Shown piece after piece: positions 52,747 through 61,176 of a DNA stretch of 64,000 nt; position 1 is the first letter of the stretch; each line of letters starts with the position of its first letter. The position numbers and the translations under genes were made by a program. Under the pieces are notes generated by a model. That model ran no database searches. It was not told the origin of the DNA and saw only the letters and a list, made by a program, of their open reading frames with translations. The stretch covers positions 62,001 through 126,000 of the forward strand of contig NZ_ATUW01000006.1 of the NCBI RefSeq assembly GCF_000420405.1, read 5' to 3'. This stretch comes from Winkia neuii subsp. neuii DSM 8576 (GTDB lineage Bacteria; Actinomycetota; Actinomycetes; Actinomycetales; Actinomycetaceae).

Positions 52747-54321
52747 GTGGCACAAAAAGAATCGAATGAAGCAGTAGACGTCAATGTAGATCAACCTGAG
52801 CAGGTGCGTGTTCGTGCGGCTAAGCGTGAGCGGCTGCTTGCGGAGGGGCGTAATCCGTATCCTGTGTTGGTGCCGGTTACGGCTTCTATTAGTGAGGTTC
52901 GCGCTAAGTATGGTGATCTTGGTGCGGGGGATGAGACTGATGATTTTGTTGGTGTTGCTGGGCGGGTGATGCTTTCGCGTAATACTGGCAAGTTGTGTTT
53001 TGTTACGTTGATGGATGGTGAGGGCAACAGGTTGCAGGCTATGTTGTCGGCTCGCGAGATCGGTGCTGATTCATTGAAGAGTTACAAGGCCGACGTTGAC
53101 TTGGGCGATCACTTGTTTGTGTATGGTCGGGTTATTTCTTCGCGTACTGGCGAGCTGTCGGTTATGGCCACTCCGGGGAGCACTCCTGATGAGCGTACCG
53201 GGGTTGTTCCTCCGGCATGGATGCTTACGTGTAAGTCCATTTTGCCTTTGCCGAAGACGTTTGAGGGCAAGGATGGGGCGTCGGTGCTGTCTGAGGAGCA
53301 GAGGGTGCGTAGGCGTGAGCTGGATATGATTATGCGGCCGCGGGCGCGTGAGATGGTGCGTCTTCGTGCTCGCGTGGTGAAGTCTTTGCGTGATTACTTT
53401 GATGAGCAGGGCTTTATCGAGATGGAGACTCCGATTTTGCAGAACCTGCACGGTGGGGCGGCGGCTCGTCCGTTTACCACTCACATGAATGCTTATGACA
53501 CGGATCTGTACTTGCGTATTGCGCCTGAGCTGTTCTTGAAGCGGTGCCTGATTGGTGGCATTGAGCGCAACTTCGAAATTAACAGGAATTTCCGTAATGA
53601 GGGCGCTGATTCTTCGCACTCGCCTGAATTCACCATGCTTGAGGCCTACGCGGCTTACGGCAACTACGACACTATTGCCCAGTTGACCAAGGAATTGATT
53701 CAGAACGCGGCTGTGGCTGCTACTGGGTCTACGCTGGTTACTTTGGCTGATGGTACTGAGTATGACTTGGGTGGGGATTGGAAGGAGATGGATTTGTATT
53801 CGACTCTTTCTGAGAAGATTGGCGAGCAGATCACTCCCGAGACTCCGCGTGAGCGGCTGGTTGAGCTGGCTGAAGAGCGCGGGATTGTTGTCGAGGACTA
53901 CTACGTGCCGGGCAAGTTGGCTGAGATGTTGTGGGAAGAAGAGGTTGGCGATGATTTGTATGAGCCGACTTTCGTGAAGAATTTCCCTGAGGATACTTCT
54001 CCGCTGGTCAAGCAGCATCGGTCTCGTAAGGGTGTTGTAGAGAAGTGGGATTTGTACGTGCGCGGGTTTGAGTTGGCTACTGGGTATTCGGAGCTGAACG
54101 ACCCGGTGGTTCAGCGTGAGCGTTTCGAGAAGCAGTCTTTGGATGCGGCTAATGGTGATCCTGAGGCTATGGAAGTTGATGAGGAGTTCTTGCAGGCTAT
54201 CGAGTTGGGCATGCCCCCGGCTGGTGGTATGGGCATGGGGATTGATCGCTTGCTCATGGCTATTACCGGCCTTGGTATCCGCGAGACCATCACCTTCCCA
54301 CTAGTCAAACGACAGAGCTAA
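52747..54321 (+). CDS. lysS: Lysyl-tRNA synthetase, class II
   Basis: A 524-residue synthetase. The anticodon-binding OB fold is N-terminal (about 45-160). Class II motif 2 is visible as NRNFRNEGADSSHSPEFTML and motif 3 as GMGMGIDRLLMAITG. It charges tRNA-Lys. The GTG at 52747 is chosen over a longer frame because the frame before it spans the promoter; TACACT lies eight bases upstream, so the leader is very short. Third codon positions are rich in T (cgt, ggt, gat, tct), unlike both neighbours, which may indicate a different origin. A strong terminator follows. Confidence 0.95.
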   Translation: MAQKESNEAVDVNVDQPEQVRVRAAKRERLLAEGRNPYPVLVPVTASISEVRAKYGDLGAGDETDDFVGVAGRVMLSRNTGKLCFVTLMDGEGNRLQAMLSAREIGADSLKSYKADVDLGDHLFVYGRVISSRTGELSVMATPGSTPDERTGVVPPAWMLTCKSILPLPKTFEGKDGASVLSEEQRVRRRELDMIMRPRAREMVRLRARVVKSLRDYFDEQGFIEMETPILQNLHGGAAARPFTTHMNAYDTDLYLRIAPELFLKRCLIGGIERNFEINRNFRNEGADSSHSPEFTMLEAYAAYGNYDTIAQLTKELIQNAAVAATGSTLVTLADGTEYDLGGDWKEMDLYSTLSEKIGEQITPETPRERLVELAEERGIVVEDYYVPGKLAEMLWEEEVGDDLYEPTFVKNFPEDTSPLVKQHRSRKGVVEKWDLYVRGFELATGYSELNDPVVQRERFEKQSLDAANGDPEAMEVDEEFLQAIELGMPPAGGMGMGIDRLLMAITGLGIRETITFPLVKRQS

Positions 54322-54330
54322 CTAAGAGGC

Positions 54331-54367
54331 AAAGGTGGCTCCGCGTTAGCGGAGCCACCTTTTTTTA
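54331..54367 (+). terminator. Rho-independent terminator of lysS
   Basis: A perfect 14-pair stem (AAAGGTGGCTCCGC and complement, loop GTTA) followed by a T-tract. Confidence 0.96.
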
Positions 54368-54402
54368 GTGGTAGATTTTAGCTGAGCCGAAAAGGGGGAC
54401 AG

Positions 54403-56028
54403 GTGGTAGATTCGCAGCTCAACGCCCACAGCAGGGAACAAGCCATAGCGCAAATGAGTGCGGGCAAGATCTTCGACGTCCTCGTAATTGGGGGAGGCAT
54501 AAATGGGGCTGGAATTGCCCTTGAAGCTGCTAGCCGGGGCCTGCAGGTGTGCCTTGTGGAAGCTCAGGACTGGGGCGAGGGAACGTCCTCCAGAACCAAA
54601 GGGATCATCCACGGGGGCATATCTTGGCTCGAAAATAATCAGCTGCGGCAGATAGCGAAAGTTGCCAACGAACGCGGAATTCTTTTGCAAAAAACCGCTC
54701 CCCACCTGGTGAAACTAATGCCCTTCATCTGGCCCATAGAAAAGGGACTGAAGGGGCGCATCCGGCAGCTCGGCATAGCATTCTTACACGACATGATTAT
54801 CAGAGCCGGGGTGCGTGGGGCAGTGCCGCCCCCGCGAGCATGCGGAGTAAAAGAAGCTGTGCGTGCCTTTCCCTCGTTTGCGAAAAGCCCCTCGGCTGGG
54901 GCGCTGCGCTTTTTTGATGCGGTAGTAACAGATACCCGCCTAGTTATTGCCGTCTTGCGCACGGCCCGGCAATACGGGGCAGTAGTAGCTTCACACCTGC
55001 AAGCCACCAAAATCCTGCGCGATGCCTCTCAGAAAGTAAACGGGGCGCAGGTAGTAGACCAGCTGCAACCCGACCGGCAGTTTAGAATTAGGGCCCGCCA
55101 CACCGTACTGGCTACCGGGCCTTGGGTGGCCTCGTCGAGCCTGCAAATGTCACCGGACCTTGCCGACAAGGTCCACCTGGAAAAGGGCATCAACATTGCT
55201 GTGCCGCGCCAGGCCATTCGCGGTTCCACGGGCGTTTGTCTATCCTCCGGCGGTCACCTGCTCAGCCTGGTTCCCAGGCGCACCCACTGGATCATAGGCA
55301 CGGACTACCGCGCCTTTGCAGGGGATAAGGCAAAGCCGCCGGTTAGCGAACAGGAAATAGCTGCCCTGTTGGAACAAGTAAACGAACATCTGGCGGTGCC
55401 GCTAAGGCGGGACCAGGTGGTTGCAGCCTGGGCCGGGGTACGCCATCTGATTGCCGACCGGGACCATCCGCAGGGTGAACCTATGCGGTGGCCGCACATT
55501 TTAGATGTGGGCTCGGGGATTACCGCCATTTTTGGTGGGGCCATGACCTTGTACCGCCTTACAGCCGAGCGAACTGTAGACCAGATCCTGGCGCATTTGG
55601 GCAAATGGCAGCCCTCCCGCACAGCGAAGCTGCCGTTGGTTGGGGCAGCCGGCTACACAAAGCTGTGGAATACCCGCTATTCCGTGGCTGCCAACAGTGG
55701 CATAGATTCGGTACACGTGGCTTCGCTGCTCAACAGGTATGGCGACGAGGCCGAAATGCTGCTCGCCAAAATTCGTACTGATCCGCAGATGGGGCAAACT
55801 ATTCCGGGCGCACAAGAGCGGCTCAAAGTGGAAATCTTTTGGGCCCTGCAAGCCGAGGGCGCGCTCACCCTCACCGACGTAATTGAGCGACGCCTTATGC
55901 TAGGGCGGCGCCATCAAGATGACGGCAAGGAGGCCGCCCCAGCAATCGCAGAAGTGGTCGCTGACGTGTGCGGTTGGGATAGTGCAAAGAAAGAAGCGGA
56001 ACTAAACAGCTTCTTTGCCAGGCACTAA
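54403..56028 (+). CDS. glpD: FAD-dependent glycerol-3-phosphate dehydrogenase
   Basis: A 541-residue flavoprotein. The FAD loop is DVLVIGGGINGAGIALEAAS (about 25-44). It is followed by TSSRTKGIIHGGISWLE, a variant of the family motif SSxSSKLVHGGLRYLE. The C-terminal domain carries the GGAMTLYRLTAE segment. It oxidises glycerol-3-phosphate to dihydroxyacetone phosphate and passes electrons to quinone at the membrane. No glpF or glpK is adjacent. GTG start after GGGGGACAG. Its stop interlocks with that of the convergent NYN gene. Confidence 0.88.
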   Translation: MVDSQLNAHSREQAIAQMSAGKIFDVLVIGGGINGAGIALEAASRGLQVCLVEAQDWGEGTSSRTKGIIHGGISWLENNQLRQIAKVANERGILLQKTAPHLVKLMPFIWPIEKGLKGRIRQLGIAFLHDMIIRAGVRGAVPPPRACGVKEAVRAFPSFAKSPSAGALRFFDAVVTDTRLVIAVLRTARQYGAVVASHLQATKILRDASQKVNGAQVVDQLQPDRQFRIRARHTVLATGPWVASSSLQMSPDLADKVHLEKGINIAVPRQAIRGSTGVCLSSGGHLLSLVPRRTHWIIGTDYRAFAGDKAKPPVSEQEIAALLEQVNEHLAVPLRRDQVVAAWAGVRHLIADRDHPQGEPMRWPHILDVGSGITAIFGGAMTLYRLTAERTVDQILAHLGKWQPSRTAKLPLVGAAGYTKLWNTRYSVAANSGIDSVHVASLLNRYGDEAEMLLAKIRTDPQMGQTIPGAQERLKVEIFWALQAEGALTLTDVIERRLMLGRRHQDDGKEAAPAIAEVVADVCGWDSAKKEAELNSFFARH

Positions 56029-56591
56029 AGAATTTCGGTTGGGTCGAATTCCTCGAGCGGAATAATGTGCAACCTGGGTAGCGGAACCTGGAAGGCGTGC
56101 ATGTCGTATTCCATGTCTATGATCTCGATGCCCTGCTCCACAAAGTCGTTGAAAGCAATCGACAAGAATTCGCGGAAGCACATGATTCCCACACGCCGTT
56201 CGTCGCTGAGCAAATCCTGCACCTGGGGAAGAAAATCTATGTCGTGGGTTCCCAAAATCACGTCGCCCTCGCCCTGATCCAAGATCGCGTCAAGGGTGCG
56301 CTGAATACCGATATCGACCACCTTGTCCTCGGGATTGGTGGACGAAAGTGGTACGGGCGTATAACCCATCGCAACTAGCGCTTGTACGAAGGCCATGGGG
56401 AGGTGTCCGGAAGAAGCGTTCAGGAAGAATAGGCCGTGGACCTCGCCTTCCCAATGTTCGTGGGCATATTCGAGAATGCGATCCCACCGGGGGCGTTCCT
56501 CAGACTCGGGGCGGTGGCCGAGGACAGACATGCCTAAAGTGGCGTCAATATTTTCCCCATCTATAACTACGTAAGTTAATTTATTACTCAT
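56025..56591 (-). CDS. NYN-domain putative ribonuclease
   Basis: A 188-residue protein with a PIN-like NYN fold. VVIDGENIDATLG carries the first catalytic Asp, and the later acidic residues are in NPEDKVVDIGI and LGTHDIDFLPQV. The start at 56591 is preferred to 56699 because the longer N-terminus overlaps the GH101 promoter region. Members are thought to be RNases or RNA-binding proteins with a metal-dependent site, though none of this type is assigned a target. It is divergent from the GH101 gene. Confidence 0.85.
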   Translation of the reverse strand: MSNKLTYVVIDGENIDATLGMSVLGHRPESEERPRWDRILEYAHEHWEGEVHGLFFLNASSGHLPMAFVQALVAMGYTPVPLSSTNPEDKVVDIGIQRTLDAILDQGEGDVILGTHDIDFLPQVQDLLSDERRVGIMCFREFLSIAFNDFVEQGIEIIDMEYDMHAFQVPLPRLHIIPLEEFDPTEIL

Positions 56592-56735
56592 GTTCTTTAG
56601 GCTACTAGCTGACCAGCCAATATTCCTAGGAAAAAAATCATGGAGGCTGCACAAAATGTTTTTTGTCGCCAAACTACTGTGAGTCCTCGCTGGGGGCAAT
56701 ATTGTTGTTCCTGAAAAACCGTCGAAGGGACAACG

Positions 56736-59700
56736 ATGTCAATAACGCCGAAAAACTCTGGCGTGCTCGCGCGTGCGGGCGGTGCAGTTCTGGCTTCGGG
56801 AGCACTACTCTTTAGTGGGGTTTCCCTGGCAGTAGCAGACCCCGCTCCCACGCCCACTGATCAAGACAACTCGCAAGCGAGGATTGCCAAGGAGGGCGAA
56901 GACCATCCCGCTGCCCCCGCAAAAGATCAGCCCGAGCAGGCTGACGGAGCGCAGAAGGCCGAAGCGCCCGCCAAAAAACCCGCGCCCTCAGCTAAGAAGC
57001 AGGAGCCGGCTCCAAAGGGTGAGCCCGGCAGGCCTGCCGAGGGCGAAGAAACATCCCTGCAACTTTCGGATGGGACGCTGAAGGTGCAGATGGCCCGCGC
57101 TTATCCTGCCGTGTTGAAGTGGCAAAAAGACGGGCGGGAAGTAGCTGGGTCGGCTGAAAAAATTTCTTCTTTGCAGGTGGATGAGCAGCCGCAGAAGGCC
57201 GAATTCAAACTCGCCGAAACTGGCCCCGCGAAAGCTGTTTGGAAGGTGTCTCTGCCCGATCTCTCGGTAACCATGGATGCTGTGGCAACGGTTAGCGAGG
57301 GTACCTGGAAACTCACCCTCACGAATTTGGTAGATCCGCAGCACAAGGTACACCGGGTGCGCATTCCCGCCCTCGGGCTGGTAAAAGTAGCCCCTGAAGG
57401 GAAACTAGCGCTTACCCGCCTCAGCGTAGACCGCGAAAACAGCGGGGACCTGTTCACTACAGCTAAAGAACTGAAAAAGTCCTCGTACCGTTCTTGGCTC
57501 GCCGTCCCCACAACCGGTGGGCTTTCCTTCGGGATGGAATCGAATGCAGTAGACGACGGCAGTGCGAATTACCCGGAAAAGGATCTGCGCACGGATGGAC
57601 GCTGGGAAACGCGTGCCGCTTCCACCGCAACCATCTATCCGGGCACCTTCACTTGGAGGGGAGCAGCTGCCACCGACGCCATTGGCAACGATGCTGACCC
57701 CTGGATTGGCATAAAACCAGTAGCCGACGCCAACAAAGATGGCAAAGTGGACTGGCAAGATGGGGCCACTGCCCTGCGCTCGCTGCGCAAGGGGCCAAAC
57801 GGTTCCCAAGAAGTGCCAAACAAGGTGATCACCCGGATCCCCTTCAACATTGTTTCGCAAGCCACGCACCCGTTCTTGAGGACTCTTGACGACACGAAGC
57901 GCATTTCGCTCGCAACCGACGGGTTAGGGCAGCAGATTCTGCTCAAGGGCTACCAGGCAGAGGGGCACGACAGCGCCCACCCCGACTACGCCGGTCACTA
58001 CAACGAGCGGGCAGGCGGGCTTGAGGATTTGAAGACTTTGGCAAAATCAGCCGCCAACTTCAACGCTAACCTAGGCGTGCACGTAAACGTCACAGAATCC
58101 TATTCAGAAGCGCATAACTTTAGTGAGGAACTGCTGAACTGGCCACCCCAAGCTGCCTGGGGGTGGATGAACCAGGCCTACACGATCGATTCGGCAAAGG
58201 ACTTGGGCACCGGTAAGGTGTTGAATCGTTTTGCGCAGCTGCGCAAGGAAGTTCCCCAGAATTTGGACTGGGTTTACTTGGACGTCTACCGTGACTTCGG
58301 TTGGGAGCCGAACCGCCTGGGTGCAGAGCTGCAAAAGCAGGGTTGGAAAGTAGGGTCTGAATGGTCATACTCCCTGCCCGAGGTCTCTTTGTGGTCGCAC
58401 TGGGCAAATGACGAAAAATACGGTGGCAGCAACAACAAGGGCATCTCCTCGAAGGTGTTCCGCTTTGTCGAGAACTCTCGGCGCGACACCTTCAACCCAG
58501 ATCCGATCTTGGGTAATACCAACGTGGTCGAGTTCGAAGGTTGGACTGGCCACGTGGATTACGGCCCGTTCATTACTAACGTGTGGGAACGCAACTTGCC
58601 AACCAAGTTTTTGCAGAGCAGTCCCATTCGCAGTTGGGAAAAAGGAAAAATAACGTTTGAAAATGGCACCGTAGCCACCTCCCCCAAGAGCAAAATAGAT
58701 GGGCGGACCATTCCTACCGATCGCCACATAACCTACGAGGGCAAGACGGTGTACAAAGATGGCGCGTATCTGTTGCCGTGGTCCGATGGCGGCCACGACA
58801 GGCTATACCATTACAACGCTCAGGGCGGCACCACCACGTGGGAACTGACCGGAAAATGGGCTGGGGTGAGCTCACTGAAGGTATACAGGCTTACAGATAT
58901 TGGTCGCGAAGCACTCGGTACCGTACCGGTCTCGAACGGCCGGGTTACTTTGAAGGCCGCTGCCAAAACTGCCTACGTACTAGACACCAGCGACCGGACG
59001 GTAGATCCTAACTGGGGCGAGGGCAGCGGGATCTCGGACCCCAGCTTCTTCTCGGGAAACTTGGATGCGTACAGGGTCAAGGGCAAGGCGCGCGTGGTGC
59101 GCACAGACAGGGGCAATTTCCAGGCTGAGCTAGGCAAGGGCAACTCTTCGATTGCCACCACCTTTAGGGGAGGAAACTTGCCTGCGGGCACCTACAATGC
59201 CTCGGCGTGGATAGAAATAGATCCGCGCGCCGTACGCCAGGTGAACTTGCAAGTGTGTGGCGAGGGCGTAAAACCAGCGGGCACGCAACGCGCGATAGGG
59301 GGAATTCCCACCACTGTGCTGACCTCCACAACGGCAATTAACGCTACGGCCTCGGACGAGAAATTGGGAACCTACTTCCAACGTGCTCGCGTCACCTTCA
59401 CCACCAGTGGGGGCAAAGTGAATTTCAAGATTGGAGCAGCAGCGGGTAACGCCAGGGTGAGCATAGACGATTTGCGGCTTACCAGTTACGTTCCGTCAAA
59501 GTCAGTGAAGAACGCGATTGTTGCCGAGGACTTTGAGCACCCAGACGTGGGCTATTGGCCCTTTGTCACCGGTGAAGCTAACAAGGGCGGGGATGCTCGC
59601 ACTCAGCTTGCCGAACGCCACGAACCATACTCCCAGCGGGGTTGGTGGGGGCGCAATTCCGCCGGCCAGGTAGTGAAGGGGGCTAAGCTCATAGACAACG

Positions 59701-60365
59701 TGCTCGAGGGCAAGTGGTCGCTTATGGCACACGAGGAAAATCCCGGCTTGGTGCTGCGTACTACTACGGCTACGGTTCCGTTCCAAAAGGGACACAAGTA
59801 TAAGGTGAGTTTCGACTACCAGGTGGCTCTGCCACACACTTACAAGTTTGTGGCCGGCATTGACCGGACTGGGAAGACTGAGCGCATAGTCGAGAACCAA
59901 TTTGCCCCCACCCACGGCACCGCCCATTTCTCGAAGGTGATTGAAGTGGGCGAGGGCGCCTACTGGTTTGGGATTGAAAAGCTGGCAGGTGGTTGGCAAT
60001 CGGATATGACTATTGACAATGTAGTGGTAGAAGATCTGACCCCCGAGCTCGAAGATCCAAACACCGCCCAAGTAGAGCCGTGTATGGAAGCCGAAACTGA
60101 ACCGGGTACCGCTCCCTGTAGTGAGCCTGGAACGAAACCGGGTAGCGAACCGGGTGCAAAGCCCGCCCCGGGCAAAGACAGCGGACAGAACGCTAGCCAG
60201 GGCCAAAAGCCCAACGGGCAAGGCTCGGGCAAAGGCAATAAAGCCGCGCTCAAAAAGGGTCGCGCCCTAGCTGGTACAGGCGCCGGGGCTGCAGCTCTGG
60301 TAAGCGTAGCGGGCCTGTTACTTACAGGAGGTGGCATTATTTTAGCCCGCCGGAAGGAAGACTAA
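56736..60365 (+). CDS. GH101 endo-alpha-N-acetylgalactosaminidase, wall-anchored
   Basis: A 1209-residue exported enzyme. It has a signal peptide (1-34), a Pro/Ala/Lys/Glu-rich linker (about 35-110), the GH101 region (about 110-760) with the likely nucleophile Asp516 in VYLDVYRDFGWE and acid/base Glu542 in GSEWSY, and C-terminal carbohydrate-binding-like beta domains (about 800-1115). A repetitive Pro/Gly/Glu/Lys spacer and the sorting signal LAGTG with hydrophobic helix and RRKED tail close it. GH101 releases Gal-beta1,3-GalNAc from Ser/Thr of mucin-type glycoproteins. The product is the substrate of the GH112 phosphorylase at 44844. GAAGGGA precedes the start. Confidence 0.94.
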   Translation: MSITPKNSGVLARAGGAVLASGALLFSGVSLAVADPAPTPTDQDNSQARIAKEGEDHPAAPAKDQPEQADGAQKAEAPAKKPAPSAKKQEPAPKGEPGRPAEGEETSLQLSDGTLKVQMARAYPAVLKWQKDGREVAGSAEKISSLQVDEQPQKAEFKLAETGPAKAVWKVSLPDLSVTMDAVATVSEGTWKLTLTNLVDPQHKVHRVRIPALGLVKVAPEGKLALTRLSVDRENSGDLFTTAKELKKSSYRSWLAVPTTGGLSFGMESNAVDDGSANYPEKDLRTDGRWETRAASTATIYPGTFTWRGAAATDAIGNDADPWIGIKPVADANKDGKVDWQDGATALRSLRKGPNGSQEVPNKVITRIPFNIVSQATHPFLRTLDDTKRISLATDGLGQQILLKGYQAEGHDSAHPDYAGHYNERAGGLEDLKTLAKSAANFNANLGVHVNVTESYSEAHNFSEELLNWPPQAAWGWMNQAYTIDSAKDLGTGKVLNRFAQLRKEVPQNLDWVYLDVYRDFGWEPNRLGAELQKQGWKVGSEWSYSLPEVSLWSHWANDEKYGGSNNKGISSKVFRFVENSRRDTFNPDPILGNTNVVEFEGWTGHVDYGPFITNVWERNLPTKFLQSSPIRSWEKGKITFENGTVATSPKSKIDGRTIPTDRHITYEGKTVYKDGAYLLPWSDGGHDRLYHYNAQGGTTTWELTGKWAGVSSLKVYRLTDIGREALGTVPVSNGRVTLKAAAKTAYVLDTSDRTVDPNWGEGSGISDPSFFSGNLDAYRVKGKARVVRTDRGNFQAELGKGNSSIATTFRGGNLPAGTYNASAWIEIDPRAVRQVNLQVCGEGVKPAGTQRAIGGIPTTVLTSTTAINATASDEKLGTYFQRARVTFTTSGGKVNFKIGAAAGNARVSIDDLRLTSYVPSKSVKNAIVAEDFEHPDVGYWPFVTGEANKGGDARTQLAERHEPYSQRGWWGRNSAGQVVKGAKLIDNVLEGKWSLMAHEENPGLVLRTTTATVPFQKGHKYKVSFDYQVALPHTYKFVAGIDRTGKTERIVENQFAPTHGTAHFSKVIEVGEGAYWFGIEKLAGGWQSDMTIDNVVVEDLTPELEDPNTAQVEPCMEAETEPGTAPCSEPGTKPGSEPGAKPAPGKDSGQNASQGQKPNGQGSGKGNKAALKKGRALAGTGAGAAALVSVAGLLLTGGGIILARRKED

Positions 60366-60370
60366 AATAA

Positions 60371-60406
60371 AAAGTTGCGCTCCCCAGGCCAGGGGAGCGC
60401 AACTTT
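60371..60406. terminator. Bidirectional terminator between the GH101 gene and pspA
   Basis: A perfect 15-pair stem (AAAGTTGCGCTCCCC and complement) with a six-base loop, flanked by A- and T-rich ends, lies between convergent genes. Confidence 0.94.
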
Positions 60407-60420
60407 ATTTAAGGCTAGAA

Positions 60421-61143
60421 CTACTCGGATTTTTTGTTCTTCAAAGCGGCCAGGCGAGCTTCGACCTCGCTTTGCTGACCCATCTTTTCGAGTTCCTCGA
60501 ACTGCGATTCGAAGGAATCTTGCTGCAGCTCAATCTTGCCCGCAGCCTGGGCTTCTTGGCGGCGAATATTTTCTTCCCAGCGGCTCAGCTCAGAAGTGGG
60601 GTCCATGACGTTGATGGAACTCATGGCGTCGTGCACCTTGTTCTGGGCCTGCGCGGTCTTCTGCCTTGCCACAAGCTGGTCGCGCCTAGATTTCAACTGG
60701 TCGAGCTTGACCTTCATGTCATTCAGGCCAGCCTTGAGCTTTTCGACTACCTCGGTTTGCGAAGCGATCATAGGATCGGCAGTCTTGATCTGCTCTTCGA
60801 ACTGCAGCTGCTTGGTTAGAGCCATCTTGGCCAGATTGTCGAACTTGTCGGCCTGGGCACTGTCCCCGCCGGCGCGCAGCTCGTCGGCTTTGGAAGAGGC
60901 CGCTTCGGCTTTGCGTCCCCACTCGGCCACCGCATTCTTATCTTCTTCGCGGTCGCGCTCGGCCAGGCGCAGGTTGCCCACGGTTTGAGCCACCGCATTC
61001 TGGGCGTCTGCGATCGAGTTCGTGTAGTCGCGGATGAGCTGATCTAACATCTTTTCTGGATCTTCGGCCCTATCTAGGAGGGCGTTGATATTTGCCTTTG
61101 CAAGTTGGGTGATGCGACCCAGGATTGATTGTTTTTCTGCCAT
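60421..61143 (-). CDS. pspA: PspA/IM30-family membrane stress protein
   Basis: A 240-residue all-helical, coiled-coil protein typical of the ESCRT-III-like PspA/Vipp1 family. Marks are the N-terminal amphipathic helix, AEDPEKMLDQLIRDY (about 26-40) and long Glu/Lys/Gln heptads to the end. It binds stressed membranes on the inner face and limits proton leakage. It lies 33 bases downstream of the TPM-domain gene, a common actinobacterial pairing, and is probably cotranscribed. AAAGGC precedes the start. Confidence 0.93.
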   Translation of the reverse strand: MAEKQSILGRITQLAKANINALLDRAEDPEKMLDQLIRDYTNSIADAQNAVAQTVGNLRLAERDREEDKNAVAEWGRKAEAASSKADELRAGGDSAQADKFDNLAKMALTKQLQFEEQIKTADPMIASQTEVVEKLKAGLNDMKVKLDQLKSRRDQLVARQKTAQAQNKVHDAMSSINVMDPTSELSRWEENIRRQEAQAAGKIELQQDSFESQFEELEKMGQQSEVEARLAALKNKKSE

Positions 61144-61176
61144 TTTTAGCCTTTCTAAAGGTTGAAAATCTGAAAA

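Noticed and set aside
53071-54018. 315-residue reverse-strand open frame inside lysS
   Set aside because: It is antisense to a clear synthetase. It is an effect of the T-rich third positions of lysS and has no recognisable domain or ribosome site.
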